DNA of 64,000 bases from assembly GCF_022695515.1 (NCBI RefSeq), contig NZ_JALDPT010000003.1, positions 146,492-210,491 of the forward strand. Reading direction: 5' to 3'. Below are positions 38,527-47,974 of the stretch, one piece after another; the stretch's first letter is position 1, and each line of letters begins with the position of its first letter. Source of the stretch: Phenylobacterium aquaticum (GTDB taxonomy: Bacteria > Pseudomonadota > Alphaproteobacteria > Caulobacterales > Caulobacteraceae). A model generated the notes under the pieces. It saw only the letters and a list, made by a program, of their open reading frames with translations, did no database searches and was not told where the DNA came from. Made by a program: the position numbers and the translations under genes.

Positions 38527-41500
38527 TCAGACCTCTTCGACGACGAAGCGGCCTGGCTCGACGGGCGCGCGGCAGAAGGGATCGACGCAGCAGGCGGCGC
38601 GGCCGCTCTCCACATAGTCGGCCTCGTGCCACCAGAAGGCGGCCCCGGCGCTGGCCATTGGACGGACCGGTTCGATCTCGGCGTGCGCGCGGCCGACGAA
38701 GGGCGCCATCAGCTCGGCCGGGGTGTGGGCGACGCCGTTCTTGATGACCACGCGCACGGCGGCGGCGTCCTCGATGCGGACCAGGGGATTGCCTTCGGTC
38801 ACCAGGATGTCGGCCAGGGCGCCCTTGGTCAGGGTCCCGATCGGCTGTTCGAGATATTCGCCGGAATATCGCGTGGCGGTGGTCAGGGCCTCATAGGGGG
38901 TGAGCCCATAGCGGACCATGCCGCGCAGGTTCATGTGCAGGCTGACCCCGTTGAAATCGATGGGGGAGTCGGTGCCGGTGACCACCTTGCCGCCGTTGCG
39001 CAGGCTCTCGCGCAGATGGTCAACATTGCGGGCCAGGGAGGCCAGGGCCGCGCGGTTGTCGCCCTTGGCCGCCATCTCCGCGCGCTGGGCCAGGCGGGCA
39101 TATTCCCACGGCGGATAGAGGGCCTTGATCCGGGGATCGTCGACCAGGGAACGGTCCTGGCCATAGAGGGCCGAGGATGAGAACAGGGTGGGCGTACGAC
39201 GGGCGCCGCTCTGGACGAAGAGGGCGGTGACGTCCTGATAGCTGGCGCCCAGAGCGCTGGTGGTGCGCGAATAGCCGAAGCGGCTGGTCGCCCCCATGTG
39301 CTCCATGCCGTCCAGGCCGAAGGCCAGAGCCGGATAGTGGTAGTGCGAGGTGACGTGCAGGCCGCGGGCATGGGCCCAGGCGGCGAGGTCGCGCTGGGCC
39401 TGGAGCGGCAGGCGGACATAGGCCTTGATCAGGTCGTAGGAGAGGGCCTCGACCCGGTCGAGCTCCAGCTTCATCTGGCCGGGCTCGGTCACCGGCCGCA
39501 TGAAGTTGTAATAGATCCGCGACCCGTCGATGGCCTCGCCGGTCGAGAAATAGCGCGGGCCCAGGCGAGCGCCGGCGTCGATCGCCTCGCGGTCCTCGAC
39601 CATGTGATAGGCGGGCGAGCCTGGCGAGCGGGCGGTGGTCACGCCGAGCGACAGCCAGAGTCGGCCGTCCCGGTCGCCATAGCCGTAGCCCTGCATCTGG
39701 CGGTGGGCGTGCATCTCGACCAGGCCGGGGATGACCGTGGCGTTCTGGGCGTCGATCAGCCTGGCGTCGGTCGGGCCCTGGCCAGCGGGGACGAGGTCGG
39801 CGATGCGGTTACCCTCGATCACCAGGTCGACGCCGGTCCTGAGGTCCGGGCCGGTCCCGTCCCACAGGCGGGCCGCGCGGACCACGGTTCGGCCCGCAGG
39901 CTTGGCGTTGGCCCAGGTCAGCCCGTGGGGCACGGTCTTGGCCGCGCCGCCGGTCGCCGGGATCAGCCTGAGCTTTCCAGCGGAAAGGTACAGAATCTGG
40001 CTGGAATCGCCACTCCAGCTCGGAGCGTCTGTCACCTCGTCATTGAGGGCGCGCGGGGCGCCCTGGAAGCGGCCCTTGGCGTCGACATCGACCACCCACA
40101 GGCGGCTGGCGAACACATAGGCGAGGCGTGTCCCGTCCGGCGACCAGACCGGGCCGTCGTCGCCGCGGGTGCCGAGCGACTTGTGCGGGGCGTGGGGCTG
40201 ATAGGTCGCCGCGCCCGTGGCGACATCGACGGTGAGGATCTCACTGAGGCCCTCGCGATAGCGGGCGGAGTAGGGCTTGAAGGCGGCGAGCGCCAGGGTC
40301 TTGCCGTCGGGGCTGAAGCTCGGCTTGCCCGGCTCCCAGATGGCGCCGAACACCTGGCGGATCGCGCCGGTGGCGACATCGACGGTGTGCAGGGCGCCGG
40401 TCTGGTCCAGGAAGGCCAGGGTCTTGCCGTCCCGCGACCAGGCGGCCGAAAGCGCCGCGCCGGCATGGCGGGTCACCTGGCGGTCGGTCCCGGCGGCGAG
40501 GTCTCGCACCCAGATGTCCAGAGAGCCGCCGCGGTCGGTGGAATAGGCGAGGTGCGCGCCGTCCGGCGACCAGGCCGGATCGCATTTCCAGTAGCCGTCC
40601 TTGATCAGGGCCTTGGGCTTGCCGCCGATGGGCAGGATCCACAGGTCGTTGAGCGCGCGGAAGGCCACCTGCTTGCCGTCCGGCGAGAGGGTCGGGCTGC
40701 CGATCCCGACGACGGGGCACGGCCTGGCGCTGTCGAAGTCGCGGCCCTTCTTGGCGTAGTCGGGCGGATTGACCGGGACCACCACCGAGAAAGCGATGTC
40801 ACGGGCGCCGGCCAGGCCGCGGCGGCGGATCTGGCCGTCGGCCGCATAGACCAGCTCGCCGGAGGGCAGCCAGGTGGGGCGGAAGGGAAAGACATCCTCG
40901 CCCTTGAACAGGGGGCCGGCGGCGTTGCGCAGCTCCGCGGTCCCGTTGGCCAGGGCCGCATAGACGATGTCCTTGCCGTCCGGGGTGAAGGCCGGGCTGT
41001 GCAGTTCGACCGGCGCGGGGGCGGCGAGCACCGTGCGGCCGCCTGCGGCGTCGACCACCTCGATCCGAGCGCGGTCCACGGCGAAGGCGATGCGGGCCCC
41101 GTCCGGCGACCAGGCGGGCTCGCAGGCCTGGCCCTGCGCGTCGGCCCACAGGCGGATCTCGCCGCTCGCCAGGTCGAGGACATGGATGGCGTACTTGCCG
41201 GTGCGGTCGGAGGAGAAGGCGACGCGGCGGCCGTCCGGCGACACCCGGGGCTCGCGGGCGTCGAACGGCCCCTGGGTCAGCTGGGTCAGGCCCGCCCCAT
41301 CGGCCCCGACCTTCCAGATCTGGAAGGTTCCGTCCCGATAGGATTGAAAGACCAGGGCTTTGCTGTCCGGCGTCCAGTCAGGCTGGGCGCCGTCGGTGAG
41401 GTCGTCGGTCAGGCGCGTGGCGGGGCCTCCGTCCACGGGAACGGTCCAGATCACCCCGTAGAGATCGAAGGCCAGGGTGCGGCCGTCCGGCGAGGCGGCG

Positions 41501-41679
41501 ACGGCGATATTGGTGCCCTCGACCACCGTGACATAGCGGCGCCCGGCTTCAGGGGCAGCGGCCTTGGCGGCGGGCGCGGCGTGGGCCGCGGCGACGGGCA
41601 ACGAGGCGGCGGTGACCGCGAGGCTGCCCAGGGACAGGAGCTTGCGGCGATCCATGCCGCTCTCACGCCGATCGCCCAT
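38527..41679 (-). CDS. Tat-exported amidohydrolase with N-terminal TolB-like beta-propeller repeats
   Basis: About 1050 residues. The N-terminus has a twin-arginine signal (DRRKLLSLGSLAVTAASLP). Next come many PD40/WD40-like repeats of the form SPDGxxxAF (for example WSPDGARIAFAVDRA, SPDGRRVAFSSDRTG), as in TolB. The C-terminal third is an amidohydrolase domain: VIPGLVEMHAHRQMQGYG (first metal histidines), HVTSHYHYP, DGMEHMGATS and TGTDSPIDF. It is probably a periplasmic metal-dependent hydrolase of peptide- or amide-like compounds. Start 41679 or the next methionine at 41655 are both possible. Gene ends 38 bp before the arsR start. Confidence 0.83.
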   Translation of the reverse strand: MGDRRESGMDRRKLLSLGSLAVTAASLPVAAAHAAPAAKAAAPEAGRRYVTVVEGTNIAVAASPDGRTLAFDLYGVIWTVPVDGGPATRLTDDLTDGAQPDWTPDSKALVFQSYRDGTFQIWKVGADGAGLTQLTQGPFDAREPRVSPDGRRVAFSSDRTGKYAIHVLDLASGEIRLWADAQGQACEPAWSPDGARIAFAVDRARIEVVDAAGGRTVLAAPAPVELHSPAFTPDGKDIVYAALANGTAELRNAAGPLFKGEDVFPFRPTWLPSGELVYAADGQIRRRGLAGARDIAFSVVVPVNPPDYAKKGRDFDSARPCPVVGIGSPTLSPDGKQVAFRALNDLWILPIGGKPKALIKDGYWKCDPAWSPDGAHLAYSTDRGGSLDIWVRDLAAGTDRQVTRHAGAALSAAWSRDGKTLAFLDQTGALHTVDVATGAIRQVFGAIWEPGKPSFSPDGKTLALAAFKPYSARYREGLSEILTVDVATGAATYQPHAPHKSLGTRGDDGPVWSPDGTRLAYVFASRLWVVDVDAKGRFQGAPRALNDEVTDAPSWSGDSSQILYLSAGKLRLIPATGGAAKTVPHGLTWANAKPAGRTVVRAARLWDGTGPDLRTGVDLVIEGNRIADLVPAGQGPTDARLIDAQNATVIPGLVEMHAHRQMQGYGYGDRDGRLWLSLGVTTARSPGSPAYHMVEDREAIDAGARLGPRYFSTGEAIDGSRIYYNFMRPVTEPGQMKLELDRVEALSYDLIKAYVRLPLQAQRDLAAWAHARGLHVTSHYHYPALAFGLDGMEHMGATSRFGYSRTTSALGASYQDVTALFVQSGARRTPTLFSSSALYGQDRSLVDDPRIKALYPPWEYARLAQRAEMAAKGDNRAALASLARNVDHLRESLRNGGKVVTGTDSPIDFNGVSLHMNLRGMVRYGLTPYEALTTATRYSGEYLEQPIGTLTKGALADILVTEGNPLVRIEDAAAVRVVIKNGVAHTPAELMAPFVGRAHAEIEPVRPMASAGAAFWWHEADYVESGRAACCVDPFCRAPVEPGRFVVEEV

Positions 41680-41790
41680 GCCGCATCCCCGTCCGCTGTT
41701 GTCCCGGCTCAATAGAGGACAGCTCGCGGCCGGAGGCGAGGCCTGATCGACCTTGGGCCGCGCGGGGCGGCGGGATGGCGCGCGATCAGG

Positions 41791-42663
41791 CTAGGCGTGG
41801 GCGAGGGCCGGGCTGGCTGCGGGGACAGGCGCCGGATCGATGGTCACGCGGCGCATGTGGCGGCGCTGGCCCGGATAGTCGTTGAGGGCGAAGTGCCAGA
41901 CCGAGCGGTTGTCCCACATGGCGACCGACCCCGGGCGCCAGGCGAAGCGGCAGGTGAAGGCCTCGTAGCGGGAATGCTCGAACAGGAAGTTCAGCAGGGG
42001 CTTGGACTCCCGCTTGCTCCAGCCCTCGAACCGCATCGTGAAGGCCGGGTTCACATAGAGCGCCTTGCGGCCGGTCTCCGGGTGGGTGAGCACCGCGGGG
42101 TGGATGAACTCGCCCACCGCGCCTTCGGCCTCGGTGACGCTCATGGATGAGCGCTTCTGGGCGGAATGGCCGGCCGGGGAATATTCGCGGCTGGCGGTGT
42201 GGACGGCGTTCAATCCCTCCAGGGTCTGCTTCAGGCCGGGCGACAGGGCCTCATAGGCCGCGGCCTGGCTGGCGAACAGGGTGTCGCCGCCCCAGTCCGG
42301 CAGCTCGACGGCATAGAGGATGGAGGCGATGGCGGGCTTCTCCAGGAAGCTCATGTCGGAGTGCCAGCCGCCGCCGAAGTTCACCTTGTCGGCCGGCTCC
42401 TTGATGATCTCCATCACCTCAGGATATCCGGCCATCCCCTTGACATAGGGGTGGATATTCAGGGGACCGAACTGGCGGCCGAAGGCGATCTGCTGCTCGG
42501 GCGTGAGCGCCTGGTCGCGGAAGAAGATCACCTGGTGCTCGACGAAGGCCTGGCGGATCGCCGCGATGGTGGCGGCGTCCTGGGGGCGGCTCAGGTCCAC
42601 GCCTGAGAGCTCCGCGCCGAGGGCGCCGGCGACACGCTGAATGCGCAGGGTTTGTCCGGCCAT
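41791..42663 (-). CDS. TauD/TfdA-family 2-oxoglutarate-dependent dioxygenase
   Basis: 290 residues. Iron ligands are GGGWHSDMSF (His101, Asp103) and the distal NRSVWHFALND (His257), with the 2-oxoglutarate arginine shortly after (RRHMRRVT). The N-terminal GAELSGVDLSRP and QVIFFRDQALTPEQQIAFG are family landmarks. Members hydroxylate taurine, sulfonates, herbicides or other small acids; the substrate cannot be told from sequence. No sulfonate transporter is nearby. It is divergent from the EamA exporter. Confidence 0.85.
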   Translation of the reverse strand: MAGQTLRIQRVAGALGAELSGVDLSRPQDAATIAAIRQAFVEHQVIFFRDQALTPEQQIAFGRQFGPLNIHPYVKGMAGYPEVMEIIKEPADKVNFGGGWHSDMSFLEKPAIASILYAVELPDWGGDTLFASQAAAYEALSPGLKQTLEGLNAVHTASREYSPAGHSAQKRSSMSVTEAEGAVGEFIHPAVLTHPETGRKALYVNPAFTMRFEGWSKRESKPLLNFLFEHSRYEAFTCRFAWRPGSVAMWDNRSVWHFALNDYPGQRRHMRRVTIDPAPVPAASPALAHA

Positions 42664-42809
42664 GTGACCCGCTCCGTCTGATGTCGCTTCAAGTTCGCCT
42701 GATCGCGACGGCGCGCAACCCAGAATCGCTGCCGGCGCCTGTGAGGCCAGCTGACTTGCCTCGGACCCTGAAAGCGGTGCTAAAGCGGACGCCTACGGAG
42801 GGACGCCGG

Positions 42810-43709
42810 ATGACCGCCCACAGCCTGACCTGGCGCCATGCGCTGCTCGCCCTGGCGGTCGTCGCCGTCTGGGGGACCAATTTCGTGGTCATCAAGGTGG
42901 CGCTGGCCCACCTGCCGCCGCTCGCCTTCGCGGCCCTGCGCTTCACCTTCGCCTTCCTGCCGGCCGCCTTCTTCCTGAAGAAGCCGCCCGTGCCCTGGCG
43001 CAACCTGGCGGCCTATGGGGTGCTGATCGGGCTAGGGCAGTTCGGGGTGCTCTATATCGCCATGCACGGCTTCATTTCGCCGGGCCTGGCCTCGCTCGTG
43101 GTGCAGACCCAGGTGTTCTTCACCATCGGCCTGTCCATGTGGCTGAACGGCGAGCGGGTGCGGCTGTTCCAGGTCGCCGCGCTGGGCCTGGCCACGGTCG
43201 GGCTTGGCGTGATCTTGACCCACACCGACGCGACCACGACGCCGATCGGCCTGGGCCTGGTGCTGTTCGCGGCGCTCAGCTGGTCGCTGGGCAATCTGGT
43301 GCAGCGCGCCTCGCCGGGGGTCAGCTCGCTCTCCTATGTGGTCTGGGCCAGCCTGTTCTCGATCCCGCCGCTGGTGGCGCTGTCCTTCATCATGGAGGGC
43401 TGGCCGGCGATCCGGCAGGGCCTGACCCATGCCGACGCGCTCACCTGGGCGGCGGTGCTCTGGCAGTCGGCGGGCAACACCCTGTTCGGCTATGTGGCCT
43501 GGGGCTTCCTGCTCGCCCGCTATCCGGCCGCGACGGTCACGCCCTGGGCCCTGCTGGTGCCGGTGTTCGGCATGGGCGCCTCGGCGCTCCTGCTGGCCGA
43601 GCCCCTGCCGGTCTGGAAGATTGTCGCCGCCATGCTGGTGATCGGCGGGCTGGCGATCAACATCCTCGGGCCCATGATCTGGCGGCCCAAGGCCGTGGTC
43701 GCCGCCTAG
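42810..43709 (+). CDS. EamA-family (DMT) transporter
   Basis: 299 residues with ten hydrophobic segments arranged as two EamA repeats (AVVAVWGTNFVVIKVAL near the start; ALSWSLGNLVQRASPG in the second repeat). The family includes O-acetylserine/cysteine exporter YdeD-like proteins, which this resembles in length and in the opening motif. It would export a small metabolite; the substrate is unproven. GGAGGG precedes the ATG at 42810. Its stop overlaps the convergent VOC gene. Confidence 0.82.
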   Translation: MTAHSLTWRHALLALAVVAVWGTNFVVIKVALAHLPPLAFAALRFTFAFLPAAFFLKKPPVPWRNLAAYGVLIGLGQFGVLYIAMHGFISPGLASLVVQTQVFFTIGLSMWLNGERVRLFQVAALGLATVGLGVILTHTDATTTPIGLGLVLFAALSWSLGNLVQRASPGVSSLSYVVWASLFSIPPLVALSFIMEGWPAIRQGLTHADALTWAAVLWQSAGNTLFGYVAWGFLLARYPAATVTPWALLVPVFGMGASALLLAEPLPVWKIVAAMLVIGGLAINILGPMIWRPKAVVAA

Positions 43710-44116
43710 GCCGGCGGGCCCTTCAGCTCGACGACATTGCCGTCCGGGTCCTGGACATAGACCGACGGGCCTTCGCCCTCGGCGCCGTAGCGCGGGCCGG
43801 ATTCGAGGACCTCGACGCCATGGGTGGCGAGATGGGCGCGGATGGCCGCCTCGTCGAAGGGCGTCACGCCGAGCGCGAAGTGGTCCATGTTGCGGCCCTC
43901 GGGGCCGGGACCTGCGCCGCCCTTCGATCCCAGCACCCCGTCTAGGGTTATCAGGTCGATCAAGGACCGGCCGGCGCGCAACTGGGTGAGGCCGATCCGG
44001 GCCTGGACCTTCTCGACCGCGCAGCCGAGGACGCCCTGGTAGAAAGCGAGCGATTGCTCAAGATCGGCAACCCTGAGCACGACATGGTCGAGCCCGGTCA
44101 TCTGGAACGGCGTCAT
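43706..44116 (-). CDS. VOC-family (glyoxalase/bleomycin-resistance) protein
   Basis: 136 residues, two beta-alpha-beta-beta-beta units: TGLDHVVLRVADLEQSLAFY and the second unit with NMDHFALGVTPFDEAAIRAH and VYVQDPDGNVVELKG. His and Glu at the usual metal positions (LDHVV, GNVVELK) are present. A VOC enzyme or binding protein of unknown substrate. The start at 44116 is supported by AGGGAGGA. Confidence 0.8.
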   Translation of the reverse strand: MTPFQMTGLDHVVLRVADLEQSLAFYQGVLGCAVEKVQARIGLTQLRAGRSLIDLITLDGVLGSKGGAGPGPEGRNMDHFALGVTPFDEAAIRAHLATHGVEVLESGPRYGAEGEGPSVYVQDPDGNVVELKGPPA

Positions 44117-44138
44117 CGGATCCTCCCTGGCTTCGTCC

Positions 44139-44696
44139 CTAGATGGGGCGGAAGGCCGTCGCCGCCAGTTCGTAGAAGCGATAGGGCACGCCCTCGCCGC
44201 GGGGCAGGCTGTCGCGTACGCCGTACGCCACATGGACGAAGCCGAGCTTGGTCAGCACCCTGCCGGAGCCCGGATTGTCTTTGACGTGGCCGGCGGTCAG
44301 GCGCTCCAGGCCCAGGGTCTCGAAGGCGAAGCGGACGACGGCGCGGGCCGCCTCCGAGGCGTAGCCGCCGCCCCAATAGGCTTCGTCGAACCAGTAGCCG
44401 ATGTCGGCCGAGCCGTTCTCTATGGCGTCGATGTCGGCGCAGCCAATCACCCGGCCGTCATGTTCGACGGCGAATCGATAGGCCTTGCCGGCCCGCCATT
44501 CCTGGCCGTGCAGATCGACCCAGCTGGCCATGGCCGCCTCGGTCGGGGGCCAGGGCGCGAGCCTCAGCATGCGGGTCACGTTCCAGTTCGACTGGATCTC
44601 GACCATCCGCGCGGCGTCGGCGGGCGTGAAGGCGCGCAGCCGCAGCCGCTCGGTCCGGATCTCGAAATCGCGGGGAACGTCCGCCCGATCGATCAT
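44139..44696 (-). CDS. GNAT acetyltransferase, RimJ/RimL-like
   Basis: 185 residues. FEIRTERLRLRAFTPADAAR is the opening of RimJ/RimL-type acetyltransferases; ADIGYWFDEAYWGGGYASEA and VKDNPGSGRVLTKLGF are the acetyl-CoA and C-terminal motifs. Such enzymes acetylate protein N-termini or small amines. The ATG at 44696 overlaps the stop of the upstream small-protein gene (ATGA). Confidence 0.84.
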   Translation of the reverse strand: MIDRADVPRDFEIRTERLRLRAFTPADAARMVEIQSNWNVTRMLRLAPWPPTEAAMASWVDLHGQEWRAGKAYRFAVEHDGRVIGCADIDAIENGSADIGYWFDEAYWGGGYASEAARAVVRFAFETLGLERLTAGHVKDNPGSGRVLTKLGFVHVAYGVRDSLPRGEGVPYRFYELAATAFRPI

Positions 44697-45114
44697 TTCG
44701 GAAGGGCTGAGTAGGTGTCGTTGAAAAAGATCCGGACCACCACCCACCGGTCCTTGGCCTTGTAGAAGTCGAACTTGAAGAACAGCGGGGCGTTGTCGGT
44801 CCGCAGCAGATAGATCGCCTGACCGTAGCTCGCCGACATGTTGTCCGCCGACATCAGCTCCCAACCATTGATCTTGCCATAGAGGCTCATCGCCGAGGCC
44901 GTCTGGGCGTTGAGCATGGCCACATCCGCCTGCTTGCGTTCGACCAGCAGGGTGCCCGCAAACAGCTTGTCATAGGCGGGCCCGATCTCGCCGGCCTGGA
45001 GCTGCTGAAAGAACTTCTGGACCAGGGCGTCCTGGGGCGCACCGATCTCGGCGGCCTGGCCAGGGTCGGCGCGGCGAGGGTGAGGGCGAGGCAGAAGGCG
45101 AGGGCGCGCAGCAT
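44693..45114 (-). pseudogene. Small secreted protein gene with a frameshift
   Basis: The first frame gives a clean signal peptide (LRALAFCLALTLAAPTLA) and then loses sense. A second frame, open from about 45056, gives QAAEIGAPQDALVQKFFQQL and ends in KAKDRWVVVRIFFNDTYSAL. The join falls at the signal-peptidase site, where CTGGCCAGGCC would read CTGGCCCAGGCC if one C were added. Repaired, it is about 140 residues and has no stop inside. The protein looks like a small periplasmic alpha/beta domain (a DUF of NTF2 type is possible). It overlaps the GNAT gene by 4 bp. Function not recognised. Confidence 0.65.
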
Positions 45115-45250
45115 GTCGGTCTCCGTGAGGCTCAGCTTCCTCTAGGCGAGCAAAGGCCCCGGTTCAACTCATGCGGGCCTGGATCCTGCGCAAGCCGGAT
45201 GACAGCCCGACCGCCATTCGCTAATCCGCGTCAAGCAGGAGGCGCGCGCC

Positions 45251-45835
45251 ATGAACACTGAACAGGTCCTTGAGGAATTCCGCGCGTCGGGCGCCTTGCG
45301 AGAGGGGCATTTCATCCTCTCCAGCGGCCTGCATTCCGGGGTCTTCCTGCAGAAGAACCTGGTCTTCCAGTACCCTGAGCGCACGGCGCGCCTGTGCAAG
45401 GCGCTGGCCGAGAAGATCGTTGCGACGGTGGGACAGGTCGACCTGTGCATCTCGCCGGCCGTGGGCGGCATCATCCCGGGCTATGAGACCGCGCGCCATC
45501 TGGGTGTGCCCTCCATGTATGTCGAGCGGGAAGGGGGCGTCTTCAAGCTGCGCCGCGCCTTCTCGATCCCGCCGGGCGCGAAGATCGCCATGGTCGAGGA
45601 CATCGTCTCCACCGGCCTGTCGTCGCGGGAATGCGTCGAGGCCATCAAGGCGGCCGGCGGCAATGTGGTCTGCGCCGCCGCCATCGTCGACCGCTCGGGC
45701 GGCCGCGCCGATCCGGGCGCGCCTTTTGTGGCCCTGGCCCGCCTGGACGTGCCGGCCTATCCGGCCGACCAGCTGCCGCCGGAACTGGCCGCCATCCCGA
45801 TCGAGGACCCGGGCAGCCGGAGGCTGCACGGATGA
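45251..45835 (+). CDS. pyrE: Orotate phosphoribosyltransferase
   Basis: 194 residues. Converts orotate and PRPP to OMP in pyrimidine synthesis. Patterns: [54 protein letters not shown] and the PRPP-binding loop [19 protein letters not shown]. The stop overlaps the pdxJ start (ATGA). First gene of pyrE-pdxJ-acpS. Confidence 0.95.
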   Translation: MNTEQVLEEFRASGALREGHFILSSGLHSGVFLQKNLVFQYPERTARLCKALAEKIVATVGQVDLCISPAVGGIIPGYETARHLGVPSMYVEREGGVFKLRRAFSIPPGAKIAMVEDIVSTGLSSRECVEAIKAAGGNVVCAAAIVDRSGGRADPGAPFVALARLDVPAYPADQLPPELAAIPIEDPGSRRLHG

Positions 45836-46590
45836 GCCGCCTTCGCCTGGGGGTGAACATCGACCATGTGGCGACGATCCGGAACGCCCGGGGCGCCGCC
45901 TATCCCGACCCGATGCGGGCCGCGGAGTTGGCCATCGGCGCGGGCGCCGACGGCATCACCGCCCACCTGCGGGAGGATCGCCGGCACATCTCCGACGCCG
46001 ACATCGAGGCCCTGGCGGTGATCACCCGCAAGCGCGGCCAGCCGTTGAACTTCGAGATGGCGGTGACCTCCGAGATGGAGACCATCGCCCTGCGTCACCT
46101 GCCGCACGCCGCCTGCTTGGTGCCGGAGCGCCGGGAAGAGGTGACGACCGAGGGCGGGCTGGATGTGGCCGGGGCGCATAACACCATCGCCCCCGTGGTC
46201 CGTCGTCTGGTGGACGCCGGCATCCGGGTGTCGTGCTTCGTCGACGCCGTGCCGGAGCAGGTGGCCGCCGCCAAGTCGGTCGGCGCCCAGGTGGTGGAGC
46301 TGACCACCGGCTTCTATTGCGACGCTGTTCGGGACCGCTCGCCCGAGGCGCCGGCCCTGCTGGAACGGCTGCGGGTCACGGCCCGCGAGGCCCATCGGCT
46401 GGGCCTGGAGGTCCATGCCGGGCACGGCATCGACTATGAGACGGTCAAGGCCGTCGCGGCCATTCCCGAAGTGGCCGAGCTGAACATCGGCCACTTCCTG
46501 ATCGGCGAGGCGATCTTCGTCGGCCTGGTGCCGGCCATCCAGCGGATGCGGACCCTGATGGACGAAGCCCGCGTGGGGCTGGCCGCGTGA
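45832..46590 (+). CDS. pdxJ: Pyridoxine 5'-phosphate synthase
   Basis: 252 residues. Final ring-closing step of vitamin B6 synthesis. Patterns: [61 protein letters not shown] (here [18 protein letters not shown]), and [16 protein letters not shown]. Start ATG at 45832 overlaps the pyrE stop; its own stop overlaps the acpS GTG. Confidence 0.96.
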   Translation: MSRLRLGVNIDHVATIRNARGAAYPDPMRAAELAIGAGADGITAHLREDRRHISDADIEALAVITRKRGQPLNFEMAVTSEMETIALRHLPHAACLVPERREEVTTEGGLDVAGAHNTIAPVVRRLVDAGIRVSCFVDAVPEQVAAAKSVGAQVVELTTGFYCDAVRDRSPEAPALLERLRVTAREAHRLGLEVHAGHGIDYETVKAVAAIPEVAELNIGHFLIGEAIFVGLVPAIQRMRTLMDEARVGLAA

Positions 46591-47003
46591 TTTTGGGCAT
46601 CGGCTCGGACCTGTCGGACATCCGCCGCGTCCAGGGCAGCCTGGACCGGTTCGGCGACCGGTTCACCCACCGCTGCTTCACCGAGATCGAGCGCACCCGC
46701 TCGGACCGCAAGCCCGACCGCGCGTCGTCCTACGCCAAGCGGTTCGCCGCCAAGGAGGCCTGCGCCAAGGCGCTGGGCACCGGCATCCGCCGCGGCGTGT
46801 TCTGGCGCGACATGGGCGTGGTGAACATGCGCTCCGGCCAGCCGACCATGGCCCTGACCGGCGGCGCCGCGGCCCGCCTGGCCGAGATGGTCCCGGCCGG
46901 CCATCGTGCGGTGATCCACCTGTCGCTCACCGACGACCACCCCTACGCCCAGGCCTTCGTGATCATCGAGGCCCTGCCGGAGACCGGTCTGGTCCAAGCC
47001 TGA
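46587..47003 (+). CDS. acpS: Holo-[acyl-carrier-protein] synthase
   Basis: 138 residues. Adds the phosphopantetheine arm to acyl carrier protein. Motifs: [15 protein letters not shown] with the metal-binding Asp8 and [17 protein letters not shown] with Glu57. GTG start overlapping the pdxJ stop. In related genomes lepB usually follows; here about 6 kb of other genes intervene. Confidence 0.94.
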   Translation: MILGIGSDLSDIRRVQGSLDRFGDRFTHRCFTEIERTRSDRKPDRASSYAKRFAAKEACAKALGTGIRRGVFWRDMGVVNMRSGQPTMALTGGAAARLAEMVPAGHRAVIHLSLTDDHPYAQAFVIIEALPETGLVQA

Positions 47004-47012
47004 GGTCTGTCC

Positions 47013-47942
47013 ATGTTCGCCAGCTTCGCGCCGTTCGCCCTCGCCCTCGCCCTGATCGGGGGCGCAGGCCCGCCGCCCGAACTGGTGGCGAGCGTTCAGG
47101 CGGAGCTCAAGGACCAACCGGACGCCCCCTCGGACGCCGCCAAGCTGTTCCGCAGGGTCGATATCAACGGCGACGGTCTCCAGGACTGGCGCGTGGACTA
47201 CAGCAGCATCGACGATCTGTGCACCTCGGGCGGTTGCCTCCAGAAGCTCTATCTGGCCCGGCCGGGCGGCGGCTACACCCTCGTCCTCCACACCCAGATC
47301 CGCAACATGTTCCGGCTCAGCCACACCCGGGAAGGCCATCGTCTGGATGTTGAGGTGCACGGCAGCAATTGCGGCCCGAAGTGGCCCAGCGAATGCCTGC
47401 GGTCCTTCCTCTGGAATGAGGCGGATGGCCGCTTCGTGGAGATTCCGAACCGTAGGGGCGACGGACGGCTTGAGCAGCTGCTGCAGCTGCTGGCCCCAGA
47501 TCCAGCGACTTATCCCAAGTCGATCGCCTCTACGGTGGCGGCGACCGTCAGGGATTGCGAGGCTCGGGGCGGTAGACTGAGTCCTGCGGACTCAGGGGTG
47601 CGGCGGACGCCGGACCTGGACGGCGACGGCCGATCCGACTGGATGGTGGATGCGTCTCTGCTGAACTGCGTGGATCCCAAGAACGAGATGGGGCCGTTCA
47701 TCGAGATCGGCACCGGCGTCACCTTGCTGAGCGGCGGGGAGCAGGGCCAGCCCCTGTTCCTGCCGACATTTCTCTACGCCTTCGATGTGAAGACCCGCCC
47801 GGCGACCTTTACGGCGCTGGAGCTGGTGGAGGGCTGCGGCGGGAGCAAGGGGCCGCCGTGTCCGGAAACGACCTACCGCTGGGATCCCGGCCGGCGGACC
47901 TTGGTCCCGGCGCCGACGGCCCAGGGCCCGCGCGCGCCATAG
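47013..47942 (+). CDS. Secreted protein with two calcium-loop-like repeats
   Basis: 309 residues with an N-terminal hydrophobic signal (FAPFALALALIGGAG). Two copies of a DxNDG/DxDGDGxxDW loop are clear: RVDINGDGLQDWRVDYSS (about residues 48-65) and PDLDGDGRSDWMVDAS (about 198-213). Such loops bind calcium in FG-GAP, dockerin and EF-hand-like domains. Ten cysteines suggest disulfides outside the cytoplasm. The family is not recognised. It begins 10 bp after acpS but is probably not part of the same function. Confidence 0.65.
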   Translation: MFASFAPFALALALIGGAGPPPELVASVQAELKDQPDAPSDAAKLFRRVDINGDGLQDWRVDYSSIDDLCTSGGCLQKLYLARPGGGYTLVLHTQIRNMFRLSHTREGHRLDVEVHGSNCGPKWPSECLRSFLWNEADGRFVEIPNRRGDGRLEQLLQLLAPDPATYPKSIASTVAATVRDCEARGGRLSPADSGVRRTPDLDGDGRSDWMVDASLLNCVDPKNEMGPFIEIGTGVTLLSGGEQGQPLFLPTFLYAFDVKTRPATFTALELVEGCGGSKGPPCPETTYRWDPGRRTLVPAPTAQGPRAP

Positions 47943-47974
47943 CCGCCGTGACCCTCGAGGCCCTGCCAGAGTGA

